Origin: Falsiroseomonas sp051859025
Lineage (GTDB): Bacteria > Pseudomonadota > Alphaproteobacteria > Acetobacterales > Acetobacteraceae
Reading direction: 5' to 3'
DNA: 64,000 bases
Assembly (NCBI RefSeq): GCF_051859025.1
Contig: NZ_JBHYGL010000038.1
Span: 218,678-282,677, forward strand
This document shows, in pieces, positions 16,198 through 25,437 of this stretch. Position 1 is the first letter of the stretch. Each line of letters starts with the position of its first letter. Made by a program: the position numbers and the translations under genes. A model generated the notes under the pieces. It did no database searches and was not told the DNA's origin. It was given only the letters and a program-made list of their open reading frames with translations.

Positions 16198-17276
16198 CAG
16201 ACACTCTCCTCAACGGACATGGCGCGCGCATCCAGGCGCGCCTCGCTTGTGGCATCGAACAGATGCACGCGTTCGGCGCGTAGCGCGAAGGACACGCTTT
16301 CGCCAGGGTTCAGGGTGGCCTCCGCCGGTGCCCGCGCGGTCAGTGGCGAGCCGCCGGCATCCAGCATGACGATGGTCTCATGCCCCGTCGGCTCCACCAC
16401 CCGCACCGTTGCGCGATAGGGGCCCGGGCCGATCACCACATCCTCCGGCCTCACGCCCAGCACCACCTTCGCCGGCGCGCCCGTGACGGCGAAGCGCGCG
16501 GTGATGGCGGGATGGCTGAAGATGCCGTCAGCGAAGGTGCCGGGCAGCGTGTTCATCGGCGGGGTGCCGATGAAGCCCGCGACGAACAGGTTCGCCGGCC
16601 GGTCATAGACCTCCCGCGGCGGCGCGAATTGCCGCAGCTCGCCACCCTCCATCACCGCGATGCGATCCGACATCGTCATCGCTTCCAGCTGGTCATGCGT
16701 GACGTAGACGAAGGTTCGGCCCAGCGTGCGATGCAGCTCGATCAGTTCCGCCCGCATATGCGCGCGCAGCTTGGCGTCGAGGTTCGACAGCGGTTCATCC
16801 AGCAGGAAGACCTTGGGGCTGCGCACCAGCGCGCGCCCCAGCGCCACCCGCTGCTGCTGGCCGCCCGAAAGCTGGCGCGGCTTGCGGTCCAGCAGCGCCT
16901 CAAGCTTCAGCATGGCGGCGATTCGCGCGACCTGCGCGGCACGTTCCGCCTTCGCCATGCCCTGCTTCTTCAGGGGATAGGCAATGTTCTCGCCCACCGT
17001 CATGTGCGGATACAGCGCGTAGGACTGGAACACCATGGCGATGTCCCGCTTGCCCGGCGCGACATCGTTGACCACGCGCCCGCCGATGGAGATCTCGCCG
17101 CTCGTGGGAAATTCCAGTCCCGCCAGCATCCGCAGTGTCGTCGTCTTGCCGCAACCCGAGGGCCCGAGCAACGAGACGAACTCGCCCGGCCTGATCGACA
17201 GGTCCAGCCCCTTCACCGCCACGGCATCGCCGAAGGCCTTGCGGACGCGGGTGAAGGTGACCTCCGCCGCGCTCAT
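16197..17276 (-). CDS. Sugar ABC transporter ATP-binding protein, UgpC/MalK type
   Basis: 359 residues from ATG 17276, which overlaps the permease stop (ATGA). Walker A GPSGCGKTT is near 38-46, Q-loop VFQSYALYPH, signature LSGGQQQRV, Walker B VFLLDEPLSNLD and switch His in YVTHDQ. A C-terminal TOBE/regulatory domain follows (GVRPEDV, HLFDA). It is the ATPase for the two MalF/MalG-like permeases and the binding protein upstream in the same operon. An upstream extension to 17387 runs inside the permease gene and is discarded. Confidence 0.95.
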   Translation of the reverse strand: MSAAEVTFTRVRKAFGDAVAVKGLDLSIRPGEFVSLLGPSGCGKTTTLRMLAGLEFPTSGEISIGGRVVNDVAPGKRDIAMVFQSYALYPHMTVGENIAYPLKKQGMAKAERAAQVARIAAMLKLEALLDRKPRQLSGGQQQRVALGRALVRSPKVFLLDEPLSNLDAKLRAHMRAELIELHRTLGRTFVYVTHDQLEAMTMSDRIAVMEGGELRQFAPPREVYDRPANLFVAGFIGTPPMNTLPGTFADGIFSHPAITARFAVTGAPAKVVLGVRPEDVVIGPGPYRATVRVVEPTGHETIVMLDAGGSPLTARAPAEATLNPGESVSFALRAERVHLFDATSEARLDARAMSVEESV

Positions 17277-18091
17277 CCCTTCACCCCACCGGCACCGAAG
17301 CCGCGGGTCAGGTATTTCTGCAGGACGGCGAAGATGATGATCAAGGGGACACTCATCATGACGGAGGCCGCCATCAGCAGCGACCATTCGATGTTGAAGG
17401 AGGATACGAGCATGCTCATCACGCCCGTCGTCAGCGGCCGCGCACTGTCCGTGTTCACAAGCACCAGCGCGTAGAGATATTCGTTCCAGGACAGGATGAA
17501 GGTGAACAGCGAGGTCGAGATGATGCCCGGCAGCGCCTGCGGCAGGATCACGTCGAAGAAGGCCTCCATCCGCGTCGCGCCATCGACCAGCGCGGCGGAT
17601 TCGAGATCATCCGGAATCCCCTGCATGAAGCTGCGCAGCAGCCACAGCGCATAGGGCAGGGCGAAGCTGGTATAGGCGATCACCAGGCTCAGCAGCGAAT
17701 TCGCCACGCCGAGCCACACCATCATCAGGTACAGCGGCAGGATCAGCACGACGGAGGGCAGCAGGTAGGTGAAGAGCACCAGCTGCGCCAGCCTCTCCCG
17801 CCCCGGATAGCGGAACCGCACCAGGCTGTGCGCCCCCAGCGTCGCGACGCCCACCACCAGCACCGTGGTGGAGAAGGACAGGATCAGCGAGTTCCGCATG
17901 AACAGCAGGAACGGCGTCTCCCACAACAGGCGGCGATAGTGTTCGAAGGTGATTTCCTCCGGCCAGAAGGTCGGTGGAATGCGGAACAGCTCGAATTGCG
18001 GCTTGACCGAGGTGATGACCATCCAGATGAGCGGGAAGGCCGTGACCAGCACGATGGTCCAGGCCATCAGGTTGAAGGCGATACGCTTCAT
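17273..18091 (-). CDS. Sugar ABC transporter permease, MalG/UgpE type
   Basis: 272 residues with six predicted membrane segments, starting MKRIAFNLMAW and preceded by an excellent ribosome binding site (AAGGAGGAA). The cytoplasmic EAA loop contact for the ATPase is recognisable (ESAALVDGATRMEAF...PQALPG). The start overlaps the upstream permease stop by four bases. It forms the membrane channel with the next entry. A longer open frame upstream overlaps that permease gene and is not coding. Confidence 0.94.
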   Translation of the reverse strand: MKRIAFNLMAWTIVLVTAFPLIWMVITSVKPQFELFRIPPTFWPEEITFEHYRRLLWETPFLLFMRNSLILSFSTTVLVVGVATLGAHSLVRFRYPGRERLAQLVLFTYLLPSVVLILPLYLMMVWLGVANSLLSLVIAYTSFALPYALWLLRSFMQGIPDDLESAALVDGATRMEAFFDVILPQALPGIISTSLFTFILSWNEYLYALVLVNTDSARPLTTGVMSMLVSSFNIEWSLLMAASVMMSVPLIIIFAVLQKYLTRGFGAGGVKG

Positions 18092-19002
18092 CGCGCTTCC
18101 TCCTTCCCCATGCGGCGGAGGTACAGCACCATGAAGACCAGCATCACCGCCATCATCGCGACGGCAACCGCCGTGGCGCGGCCCATCGCATCCAGCCCGA
18201 AGGCTTCCTTGTAGACCATCAGCGGCAGCGTCTGGGTGGAGATCAACGGCCCGCCGCCCGTCATCAGGTAGATCAGGTCGAATTCCTTGAAGTCCCAGAT
18301 GGCGCGCAGCAGCACCACCACCATCAGCACGTCCTTCAACTGCGGCAGTGTCACATCCGTGAAGCGCGCCCAGGCGCCGGCGCCATCGATGGTCGCGGCC
18401 TCGTAAAGTTGGTCGGGAATGGTCTGGAGCCGCGCCAGGATCGCGATGACGACGAAGGGGAAGTACTTCCACGCGCCGACCAGCACGATGCTGATCATGG
18501 CGTTGGGCATCGATCCCAGCCAATCCAGCGGCATCTGCAACAGGCCCGACCACATCATCAGGTGGTTCAGGATGCCGTAGAGGTCATTGAACAGCCAGCG
18601 CCACACCAGCACGGCCACGACGGTCGAGACGAAATAGGGAAACAGGATCAGGCTGCGCGCCAGCGCGCGGAAGACGATCGCCTGGTGCAGCATCAACGCC
18701 GCCGCCACGCCCAGCACCACCTGCAGGAACAGCGTGCACACGGTCCAGACCAGCGTGTTGAACAGCGACCGCCAGAATTCCTCGCCGGCGAAGAGGTCGG
18801 CGTAGTTCTGGAAGCCGACGAAATTGCCCTTGAGCGTCGGCGTGAAGATGTTGAACAGGCTCAGATAGATGGCCGAGACCAGCGGATAGACGATGACGGC
18901 GCAGAAGATCAGCACGCAGGGGGCGATCAGCATCACCCCCAGCATCGCGTCCCGCCGGTCGAGGGGATTGCCCCTCGCCGGCCCGCCAGCCCCGGACCCC
19001 AT
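18088..19002 (-). CDS. Sugar ABC transporter permease, MalF/UgpA type
   Basis: 304 residues. A short cytoplasmic tail is followed by the first membrane helix (MLIAPCVLIFCAVIVYPLVS), further helices and the EAA loop (YEAATIDGAGAWARF...LPQLK). Inner-membrane component of a sugar importer together with the MalG-type permease. It begins nine bases after the binding-protein gene and overlaps the next permease. Confidence 0.94.
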   Translation of the reverse strand: MGSGAGGPARGNPLDRRDAMLGVMLIAPCVLIFCAVIVYPLVSAIYLSLFNIFTPTLKGNFVGFQNYADLFAGEEFWRSLFNTLVWTVCTLFLQVVLGVAAALMLHQAIVFRALARSLILFPYFVSTVVAVLVWRWLFNDLYGILNHLMMWSGLLQMPLDWLGSMPNAMISIVLVGAWKYFPFVVIAILARLQTIPDQLYEAATIDGAGAWARFTDVTLPQLKDVLMVVVLLRAIWDFKEFDLIYLMTGGGPLISTQTLPLMVYKEAFGLDAMGRATAVAVAMMAVMLVFMVLYLRRMGKEEAR

Positions 19003-19011
19003 GCCGATGCG

Positions 19012-20343
19012 TCAGCCGCGCATCAGCGCTTCAAGGCGCTGCGCCGTGGTGGAGACGACCGCCGCCATCGGTTCGTTGTTGATGACGTAGCGCTGCACGG
19101 CCTCGGCCAGCACGTGGCTCGCGATGATGCGCCCCGCCGCAGTGTTCGGCCGGTGCCGCGTCGATTCCCAGCCGAGGTTGTGGCCCGCCGCCGCGCTCTC
19201 GCTCATCAGGTCGACTTCGGCGCGGTACTTCTGGATCAGCGCATTCTCCTGGTATTGCGGCATGGCGCTGATGGTCTTCAGCACCGGCAGCACATGGCCC
19301 GGCGCCGCATGCAACTGGCGGATGTAGCCATCGGCGCGGAACAGATGCGCCGCGAAGCGCTTCGCCAGCGCCATGTTCGGCGCCACCTTCGGGATCATCA
19401 CGCTGGGGAAGTCATTGAAGGTCCAGGGCGCGACATTGGTCGAGATCGTCGGGTAGCGCGCGCAGGTCACGCTGTCCGCGATCCGCGGGTTCTGCGCCGC
19501 GACATTCGCCAGCACGCGGCCGGTGTAGATGCCGGTCGCGGTCGCGCCCGCCACGAAGGCGGTCAGGCTTTCGCCCCAGGAATAGTTGGTCGCACCCGGC
19601 GGGCAGAGCTCCCGCATCGACTTGTAGAATTCGAGCGCGTTGCGGAAGGCGTCGCTGTCCACCGTCACCTGCAGGTCGGGGGAGAAGATGTTGCCGCCAG
19701 CACCATGGACGAAGCAGATGAAGATCAGGCTCGTCATCGAATTGCGGGCGTAGGGAAGCGGCGCGCCGAACACGCCGCCACCCTGCATGCGGCGGCAGGC
19801 ATCGCGCAGCTGGTCCCAGGTGCGGGGCGCTTCCGCGATGTTGGCGCGCTGCATCAGGTCGCGGCGCAGCCACATCATGTTGGCGGCGGAATTGCCGATG
19901 CCGGTGCCGGCGAACTGGCCGGGCGTGATTTCATAGATGCGGTTCGCACCATCATAGAAATTCGACGTGCCGATCATGTTGATCACGTCGTTGAAGGGCT
20001 CCAGCAGGCCGTTCTGCCAGTAGGTCGCGACCGCGAAATGCGGCAGATGCGTCACCACGGACGGCACCTGGCCGGAGGCGAAGGCGGCCGCCATCTGCGC
20101 GGGGTAGCCTTCGTCGGACGTGGCCTCGAACACCACGCGCACGCCCGGATTCGCTTCCTCGAAGGTGCGGATCTGGAAATTGTAGGCCTCGCGCTGCGCC
20201 GGCGCCGTCTGCGGCGACCACCAGCGAAGCGTCGTCGGCGTCTGCGCCCTCGCGCCGCCAGGTGCTGCCAGTGCCACGGCGCCCGCGCCCAGCGCGGTGC
20301 CCAGGCTGCGGCGAGAGAGGCCGCTGCGGGTGGTCTCGGTCAT
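19012..20343 (-). CDS. Extracellular sugar-binding protein (family 1) of the ABC importer
   Basis: 443 residues with a Tat-like leader (LSRRSLGTAL followed by a hydrophobic stretch and GGARAQ). The mature part begins TTLRWWSPQTAP and has the features of UgpB/MalE-type receptors (FEEANPGVRVVFEATSDEGY). It is periplasmic and delivers the sugar to the MalFG-like permeases. It is first in the operon of eight genes running to 12938, and its promoter region is shared with the divergent iclR gene. RBS GGAAGGGAAGAG is close to the ATG. Confidence 0.93.
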   Translation of the reverse strand: MTETTRSGLSRRSLGTALGAGAVALAAPGGARAQTPTTLRWWSPQTAPAQREAYNFQIRTFEEANPGVRVVFEATSDEGYPAQMAAAFASGQVPSVVTHLPHFAVATYWQNGLLEPFNDVINMIGTSNFYDGANRIYEITPGQFAGTGIGNSAANMMWLRRDLMQRANIAEAPRTWDQLRDACRRMQGGGVFGAPLPYARNSMTSLIFICFVHGAGGNIFSPDLQVTVDSDAFRNALEFYKSMRELCPPGATNYSWGESLTAFVAGATATGIYTGRVLANVAAQNPRIADSVTCARYPTISTNVAPWTFNDFPSVMIPKVAPNMALAKRFAAHLFRADGYIRQLHAAPGHVLPVLKTISAMPQYQENALIQKYRAEVDLMSESAAAGHNLGWESTRHRPNTAAGRIIASHVLAEAVQRYVINNEPMAAVVSTTAQRLEALMRG

Positions 20344-20464
20344 GTCTCTTCCCTTCCTTCCCTGCTTCCGTCACCCACTGGCGGCAACCGCACAGCGAAC
20401 GCTTGACCGCAGTGTGAAACACCACATGACGAAACCGCAAGGGCCTTTCCCAGGATTTCAAGCG

Positions 20465-20494
20465 TTGACCACACGGATTCACGCGACCTAAGTT
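20465..20494 (+). promoter_or_regulatory. Possible promoter of iclR (TTGACC, 18-base spacer, TAAGTT)
   Basis: TTGACC matches five of six -35 bases and TAAGTT has three of six -10 bases, including the first two and the last. The -10 overlaps the GTTCGC palindrome at 20492-20506, which would allow simple autorepression. Modest support. Confidence 0.35.
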
Positions 20495-20506
20495 CGCCCT
20501 GCGAAC
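20492..20506. promoter_or_regulatory. Candidate IclR operator GTTCGC-CCT-GCGAAC
   Basis: A perfect inverted repeat with six-base arms and a three-base spacer, 11 bases upstream of the iclR ATG and within the divergent intergenic region of the sugar operon. The same arms recur at 26567-26581 with spacer ATC. A further GCGAAC half-site stands at 20395-20400, nearer the sugar operon start. GTTCG half-sites are known for PcaR/PobR-like IclR proteins (from memory). Confidence 0.55.
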
Positions 20507-20517
20507 AGCCTGACCCG

Positions 20518-21342
20518 ATGGGCAAGACCACGATGGATGATGCGATCCCGCGCGACCTGCACGCGCCCGAAGCGCCCCCGCGGGAGGATCGGGAGATCGT
20601 GCAATCCGTGCTGCGCGCGCTCGATGTGCTGCGCAGCTTTGACCGGCAGACCCCGCGGCAGACGCTGTCCCAGGTGGCGGAGCGCACGGGCCTCAGCCGC
20701 GCCACCGCGCGCCGCTTCCTGCTGACCTTCACCCATGCCGGCTATATGGAGCAGGAGGGCGGGCGATTCCGTCCCACGGCCAAGCTGCTCGAACTTGGCC
20801 ATTCCGCCGTGGCGTCGCTCGGCCTCTGGGACATCGCGCGGCCCATCATGGCGGATCTGTCCATGCGGCTGGGCGAGGCCGCCTTCGCCGCGGTGCTGGA
20901 TGGGGAGGATGCGCTCTATGTCGCGCATGCGCCCTCGCCTGGTCGTGTCGTCGCCGTCGGCATCGCGGTGGGCCGGCGCCTGCCGGCATATGCGACCTCG
21001 GTCGGCCGCGTGCTGCTCGCGGGGCTCAGTGACCAGGCGCTTGGCCAGGCCCTGTCGGCGATGAAGCCCGTGGCGCATACGCCGAATACCGTGACGTCCA
21101 AGCCGAAGCTGCGCGCGATCATCGAGGATGCGCGCCGCAACGGTTTCTCGATCGTGGATGAGGAACTGGAAATCGGCCTCCGCTCCGTCTCCGTGCCCTT
21201 GCGCGCACCGGGCGGCGCGGTGCTCGCGGCACTGAATGTCTGCGGCCCCTCCTCGCGCGTCACGGCTGACGTGCTGCACAGGCGCTTCCTGCCGGAATTG
21301 CTGGAGGCCGCGGACCGCATCAACCGGTCGCTTCGCGATTGA
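20518..21342 (+). CDS. IclR-family transcriptional regulator (PcaR/PobR-like)
   Basis: 274 residues. The N-terminal winged helix is clear (VLRALDVLRSF, LSQVAERTGLSRATARRFLL), and the C-terminal effector domain is marked by ARPIMADLS, RRLPAYATSVGRVLLA and SVPLRAPGGAVLAALNV. The arrangement of the helix and RRFLLTF resembles the PcaR/PobR/PcaU branch, which often senses aromatic acids or sugar acids. It is divergent from the sugar ABC operon, with a palindrome in its promoter. Its 3' end overlaps the convergent DadA-like gene by 23 bases. Confidence 0.92.
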   Translation: MGKTTMDDAIPRDLHAPEAPPREDREIVQSVLRALDVLRSFDRQTPRQTLSQVAERTGLSRATARRFLLTFTHAGYMEQEGGRFRPTAKLLELGHSAVASLGLWDIARPIMADLSMRLGEAAFAAVLDGEDALYVAHAPSPGRVVAVGIAVGRRLPAYATSVGRVLLAGLSDQALGQALSAMKPVAHTPNTVTSKPKLRAIIEDARRNGFSIVDEELEIGLRSVSVPLRAPGGAVLAALNVCGPSSRVTADVLHRRFLPELLEAADRINRSLRD

Positions 21343-22471
21343 AACGATCCGGCGTGAAGCGTGCCACCGGGAAGCCCGCTTCGCGCCCCAGCAGGATCGC
21401 CGCCGCCATGTCGGCCACCAGCGGGCCGAGCGTGTAGCCCGCATCGCCCGGCACCGCGACATGCACGCGCGGTTCGGCGCCGAGTGGCCCCAGCACGCAT
21501 TGCCCATCCGTCGTCGTGTTCACCCCGGCCCATGTGCGCAGCAGACGCAGGTCGCGCACGCTGGGGACGATGTGCTGCGCGAGGGTGAGGTTGCCGACGA
21601 GCGATTCCATCGCGACCGTCGGCGCCTGGTCCGGCCCCGCGAAGCGCGCGGGCCAGCCGCCGCCGATCACGACCTGGCCGCTCGCCAACTGCTTCAGCGT
21701 GATCATGCGCTCGGCGTGCTGCACCAGGTGCTTGACCAGTGGCGCGGCGGCTTCGGTGATGTTCATGTGCAGCGGCTCGGCGACGGTCGGGACATGCGCG
21801 CCAAGCTGTGCCGCCAGCCTGCCCGTGCCCGCGCCGGCGGCCAGCACCACCGTCCCGGCGCGCAGGGCGCTGCCATCCGACAGCGTCAGCGCCATGCCGG
21901 CGCCGTCGCGTTCGATCCGTTCCACCCAGACCTTCAGCCGATGCGGGACACCACGCTGACGGAGGTCATCCCACAGCGCCCGATTGGCCAGCAGCGGGTT
22001 CAGCTTGCCCTCGTCATGGCAGAGCTCCGCCCCCACCACCGCTTCGCCGAGATAGGGCGCGATGCGACGGACCGCCGCGCGATCCAGCATCTCCACCCGC
22101 AGGCCCAGTTCCTCCTCCCGCGCGCATTTCCGCGCGAGGAATTCGTAGCTGGTGGAATCCTCGCAGACCATCAGCCCGCCGGATTGCCGCAACTCCACAT
22201 CCGCGCCGAGTTCCTCGGCCAGCGAGGACCAGCGCCGCGCCGCCGCCGGATACAGCGGCAGCGACGCCTCCAGGTTCGGCACCAGCTCCGGATACATCCG
22301 CAGGAAGCGGCTCTGCATCTGCACATGCAGGCTGCCGGCATTGGCGTTGGTGCCGCCATGCCGGCCGTCATCCAGCAGCAGCACGTCGCGCCCCGCGATG
22401 GCGAGGTTGCGGGCCAGGCAGAGGCCGACGATGCCGCCACCGATGATGGCGACATCGGCCTGCTGGATCAC
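21320..22471 (-). CDS. FAD-dependent amino-acid oxidase/dehydrogenase, DadA/glycine-oxidase-like (GTG start)
   Basis: 383 residues. The Rossmann motif VAIIGGGIVGLCLARNL is at the very N-terminus and the DAO-family C-terminal signature shows RTWAGVNTTTDG and PGDAGYTLGP. The best start is a GTG at 22471 that overlaps the GcvPB stop (GTGA); no ATG lies close to the Rossmann motif, and a longer frame runs into GcvPB. It would oxidise an amino acid or imino compound to the keto acid plus ammonia. Next to glycine decarboxylase subunits, glycine, sarcosine or another N-substituted glycine are attractive substrates, but this is inference. Confidence 0.88.
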   Translation of the reverse strand: MIQQADVAIIGGGIVGLCLARNLAIAGRDVLLLDDGRHGGTNANAGSLHVQMQSRFLRMYPELVPNLEASLPLYPAAARRWSSLAEELGADVELRQSGGLMVCEDSTSYEFLARKCAREEELGLRVEMLDRAAVRRIAPYLGEAVVGAELCHDEGKLNPLLANRALWDDLRQRGVPHRLKVWVERIERDGAGMALTLSDGSALRAGTVVLAAGAGTGRLAAQLGAHVPTVAEPLHMNITEAAAPLVKHLVQHAERMITLKQLASGQVVIGGGWPARFAGPDQAPTVAMESLVGNLTLAQHIVPSVRDLRLLRTWAGVNTTTDGQCVLGPLGAEPRVHVAVPGDAGYTLGPLVADMAAAILLGREAGFPVARFTPDRFNREATG

Positions 22472-24018
22472 TCCGCCGCCTGCTGGGCCAGGGCCGCCCG
22501 CTTGCGCTGCCAGGCGCGCCAGGTGGTGGCCCAGCGCGCGGGGTCTTCCGGCGCCTCGCCATCCACGCGGCCGATCGGCGCGTTGTGGGGCGCGGTGCGC
22601 ACCATCTCCGGATCGCTGCGTGCTTCGTCGCACACCTTGGCCAGCACGTCGCACCAGAGGTCGATATCCTCCTTCGACCACAGCTCGCCCGCTTCCGGCG
22701 TGAAGGGTTCCGGCACAACCCAGGGCTCATGCGACAGCCAGGGCGCGTCGATCCCGTAGTCGGTCATGCGGTTGCCGACTTCGACGACGCCGAGCCCGGT
22801 TTCCTCCTTCAGCGGCCCGAGCCCATAGCGCGTCATCTCCATGCGCCAGGTCTTCGCTTCCGGATTGGACCGCGCGACGCCAGGGATGGCGAGGAGCTTC
22901 TTCTCCATGTAGTTGTTGGCCAGCACGGCAAGATCGGCGGCCTCCTTGATGCCGTCCCCGCCCATCGCCCGCGCCCAGACATAGGCGCGCATGACGATGT
23001 GGAGATTGCCCAGGAACTCCCGCACCTTGCCGACGGAATCCGGCCGGTCATGATCCATGCGGTACAGGCCCGTCGCCTCATCCTTCACCACGATCGGCTT
23101 CGGCAGGAAGGGTGCGAGTTCGGCGGAGCAGCCATAGGCACCCACCGCCGGCCCGCCGCCGCCCTTGGGGCCGCCGAAGGTCTTGTGCAGCATGAACATG
23201 CAGGCGTCGAAGCCGAGTTCGCGTGCGCGGATGCGGCCCATCACGCCGTTGAAGTTGGCGTGGTCATAGAAGGCCAGGCCACCGGCCTGCTTCACGAGCT
23301 TCGTCCATTCGACGATCTGCGGGTTGTAGACGCCCATATCGTCGGGGTTGTTGATCATCAGCGCCGCGGTGCGGCTGGACAGCGCGGCCTTCAGCGCCTC
23401 GATGCTCGGATAGCCATTCTCCTCCAGCATCAGCGTCACCACCTTGAACCCCGCGGTCGCGGCGGTGGCGGGGTTGCAGGGATGCGCCTGGATGGAGGTG
23501 ATGATCTCGTTCCGCTGCTCCAGCTCCCCCTTCGCCGCGAAATAGCCGCGCGTGACGCAGGTATGGGTGTAGGCAGCGTCCGCCCCGCCGGCGGCCTGGA
23601 AGACGAACTGGTCCATGCCGGAAAGCTCCCGCAGGATCAGGTCGAAGCGGTGCACGATCTCCAGCAGGCCCTGGATGGTGCTGTCATCCTGCAGCGGATG
23701 GATCTCCGCCATCTGCGGCCGCAGGCCGAGCGCTTCGCTGACCCGCGGATTGTACTTCATCGTGCAGGTGCCGAAGAGGCTGACGCCCATCATGCCGAGC
23801 ACCTGCTGCGAGAGGTGCAGGTAGTGGCGCAGCACGTCGTGCTCCGTCATCTCCGGCAGGGCAGGGGCGCTGCGCCGGCGCATGCCCGCGGGCACCAGCG
23901 CTGCTGCATCGGTCTCTGGCCGCGGGAAAACGAGGCCACGCCGCCCCTTCACGCCCATCTCCATCACGACGGGCTCGTTCCACCGGGCCTGGTGGATCAG
24001 CTTCGGCGTCCCGCTCAT
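22468..24018 (-). CDS. gcvPB: Glycine dehydrogenase (decarboxylating) subunit 2
   Basis: 516 residues, PLP-dependent fold type I. The PLP Lys is K279 in MLHKTFGGPKGGGG, with the family blocks GTCTMKYNPR, FQAAGGADA and INNPDDMG. GcvPB with GcvPA forms the P protein, which decarboxylates glycine and hands the aminomethyl group to lipoyl GcvH. The gene overlaps GcvPA by four bases (ATGA). gcvT and gcvH are not in the window, so it must use distant partners or serve another role. The FAD oxidase that follows has an overlapping GTG start. Confidence 0.94.
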   Translation of the reverse strand: MSGTPKLIHQARWNEPVVMEMGVKGRRGLVFPRPETDAAALVPAGMRRRSAPALPEMTEHDVLRHYLHLSQQVLGMMGVSLFGTCTMKYNPRVSEALGLRPQMAEIHPLQDDSTIQGLLEIVHRFDLILRELSGMDQFVFQAAGGADAAYTHTCVTRGYFAAKGELEQRNEIITSIQAHPCNPATAATAGFKVVTLMLEENGYPSIEALKAALSSRTAALMINNPDDMGVYNPQIVEWTKLVKQAGGLAFYDHANFNGVMGRIRARELGFDACMFMLHKTFGGPKGGGGPAVGAYGCSAELAPFLPKPIVVKDEATGLYRMDHDRPDSVGKVREFLGNLHIVMRAYVWARAMGGDGIKEAADLAVLANNYMEKKLLAIPGVARSNPEAKTWRMEMTRYGLGPLKEETGLGVVEVGNRMTDYGIDAPWLSHEPWVVPEPFTPEAGELWSKEDIDLWCDVLAKVCDEARSDPEMVRTAPHNAPIGRVDGEAPEDPARWATTWRAWQRKRAALAQQAAE

Positions 24019-25409
24019 CGCACGATGTCCTCCAGCGCTGCCGCGAGTCTTTCGATGTCCTCGGAGGAGTGGATTTCCGTCACGGCATAGAGCGCGCTCT
24101 GCCCCAGCGCCGGGATGTCGGCGGAGAGGTCCTTGCCGCCGAAGATGCCGCGCGCCAGCAGCGCCTTGTTCACCGCCGCGACCGTCTGGCCGGTGCCCGA
24201 GAAATCCACGACGAACTCCCGGAAGAACCCGCCCGTCCAGCGCACCGAAACGCCCGGCACCGACGCGATGCGCCTGGCCGCCGCATGCGACCGCGCCAGC
24301 ACCAGCTCTCCCAACTCCCGAAAACCCTCGGGCCCCATCAGCGACATGTAGACGGCATTGGCGATGGCGGTGAGGTAGACGGAATTACCCGTCCAGTCCT
24401 TCCCCTGCTCCCGCATCCCGTAGCTCGATTGATGCGACAGGCTCAGCGCGAAGCCGTGCTCACCCGGGTTCTGCGTGGTTGTGATGGAGATGTTGAGCGT
24501 CGGATACTCCCGCGCATACCGCTCCTCGTCTCGCGACGCGATGAAGCCGCCCGCGCCGCCGCCCGCGCTCATATGCGCGCCGAGTGTCTGCGTCGTGCCG
24601 ACGACGATATCCGCCCCGTAGTCGGGCGGCGGCGCCAGCACGCCGAGGCTGATGGGATCGACGCCCACGATCACCTGCGCCCCCGCCTGATGCGCGAGAT
24701 GCGCGATGGCCTCGCCCTGCGTCTCGATCAGGCCGAGGAAGGACGGGTTCTCAAAATAAACCGCCGTGACGCCGTCGCTCATCTTCGCGCGCAGATCGGC
24801 CAGGTCCAGCAGCCCTGTCGCCGCATCCTGTGCCACCGTCACCACCGCGATGTGGGACGCCATCCCCTCCGGCTCGCAATATTGCCGGATCACCGCCAGC
24901 CTCTCCGGGTCCATCCATGCCGGCACCAGCACGCGCCGCCGCCCGTTCAGCCGCGACGCCAGGCGGATCGCATTGCCCGCGGCGCAGCCCCAGGAATAGA
25001 CGGGCAGGCCGACGAAGTCGCAGGCCACCAATTCGCCGAGCTGGGAGCAGAATTCGAACCAGGCCTGGTTGCGCCCATGGTCGGACATCGCCGTGCCCCA
25101 GACCGAGGTCAGGAACTCGCTCCGCCCCGCCACCTCATCCACGATGGCCGGCACATGGTGCTGCCAGATGCCGGCGCCGAGGAAGGACAGGTTCTCCTCA
25201 CACGATCGGTTCTTCGCCAGCAACTGCAGCATGTGGCGCCGCAGCTCCACCTCCGACCGCAGCGCGGGCGGCAGCGCGAATTCATGCTTCGTGCGATGCG
25301 CCTCGGGGATCTGTTCGAACAGCGCCTCGATCGAAGGGGCGCCGGTTTCCCGCAGCATCGCCTCCTTGATCGCGGGCACGGAATTGGCCATCCAGGGATG
25401 CGCCGTCAT
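24015..25409 (-). CDS. gcvPA: Glycine dehydrogenase (decarboxylating) subunit 1
   Basis: 464 residues from the ATG at 25409, preceded by AGGAG at a good distance. A GTG five codons upstream is possible but lacks such a site. Family blocks include NLSFLGAGIWQHHVP, FCSQLGEL, YSWGCAAGNAIRLASR and VGTTQTLGAHMSAGGGAGGF. It forms the alpha half of the split P protein with GcvPB. It is 28 bases downstream of the NAD-kinase-like gene in a four-gene operon. Confidence 0.93.
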   Translation of the reverse strand: MTAHPWMANSVPAIKEAMLRETGAPSIEALFEQIPEAHRTKHEFALPPALRSEVELRRHMLQLLAKNRSCEENLSFLGAGIWQHHVPAIVDEVAGRSEFLTSVWGTAMSDHGRNQAWFEFCSQLGELVACDFVGLPVYSWGCAAGNAIRLASRLNGRRRVLVPAWMDPERLAVIRQYCEPEGMASHIAVVTVAQDAATGLLDLADLRAKMSDGVTAVYFENPSFLGLIETQGEAIAHLAHQAGAQVIVGVDPISLGVLAPPPDYGADIVVGTTQTLGAHMSAGGGAGGFIASRDEERYAREYPTLNISITTTQNPGEHGFALSLSHQSSYGMREQGKDWTGNSVYLTAIANAVYMSLMGPEGFRELGELVLARSHAAARRIASVPGVSVRWTGGFFREFVVDFSGTGQTVAAVNKALLARGIFGGKDLSADIPALGQSALYAVTEIHSSEDIERLAAALEDIVR

Positions 25410-25437
25410 GCTCTCTCCTGTCACGTCTTCGTCTCCC

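Noticed and set aside
20395..20400. Second full IclR operator near the sugar-operon start
   Set aside because: Only one arm (GCGAAC) is intact; the other matches three of six bases, so it is kept as a half-site remark only.
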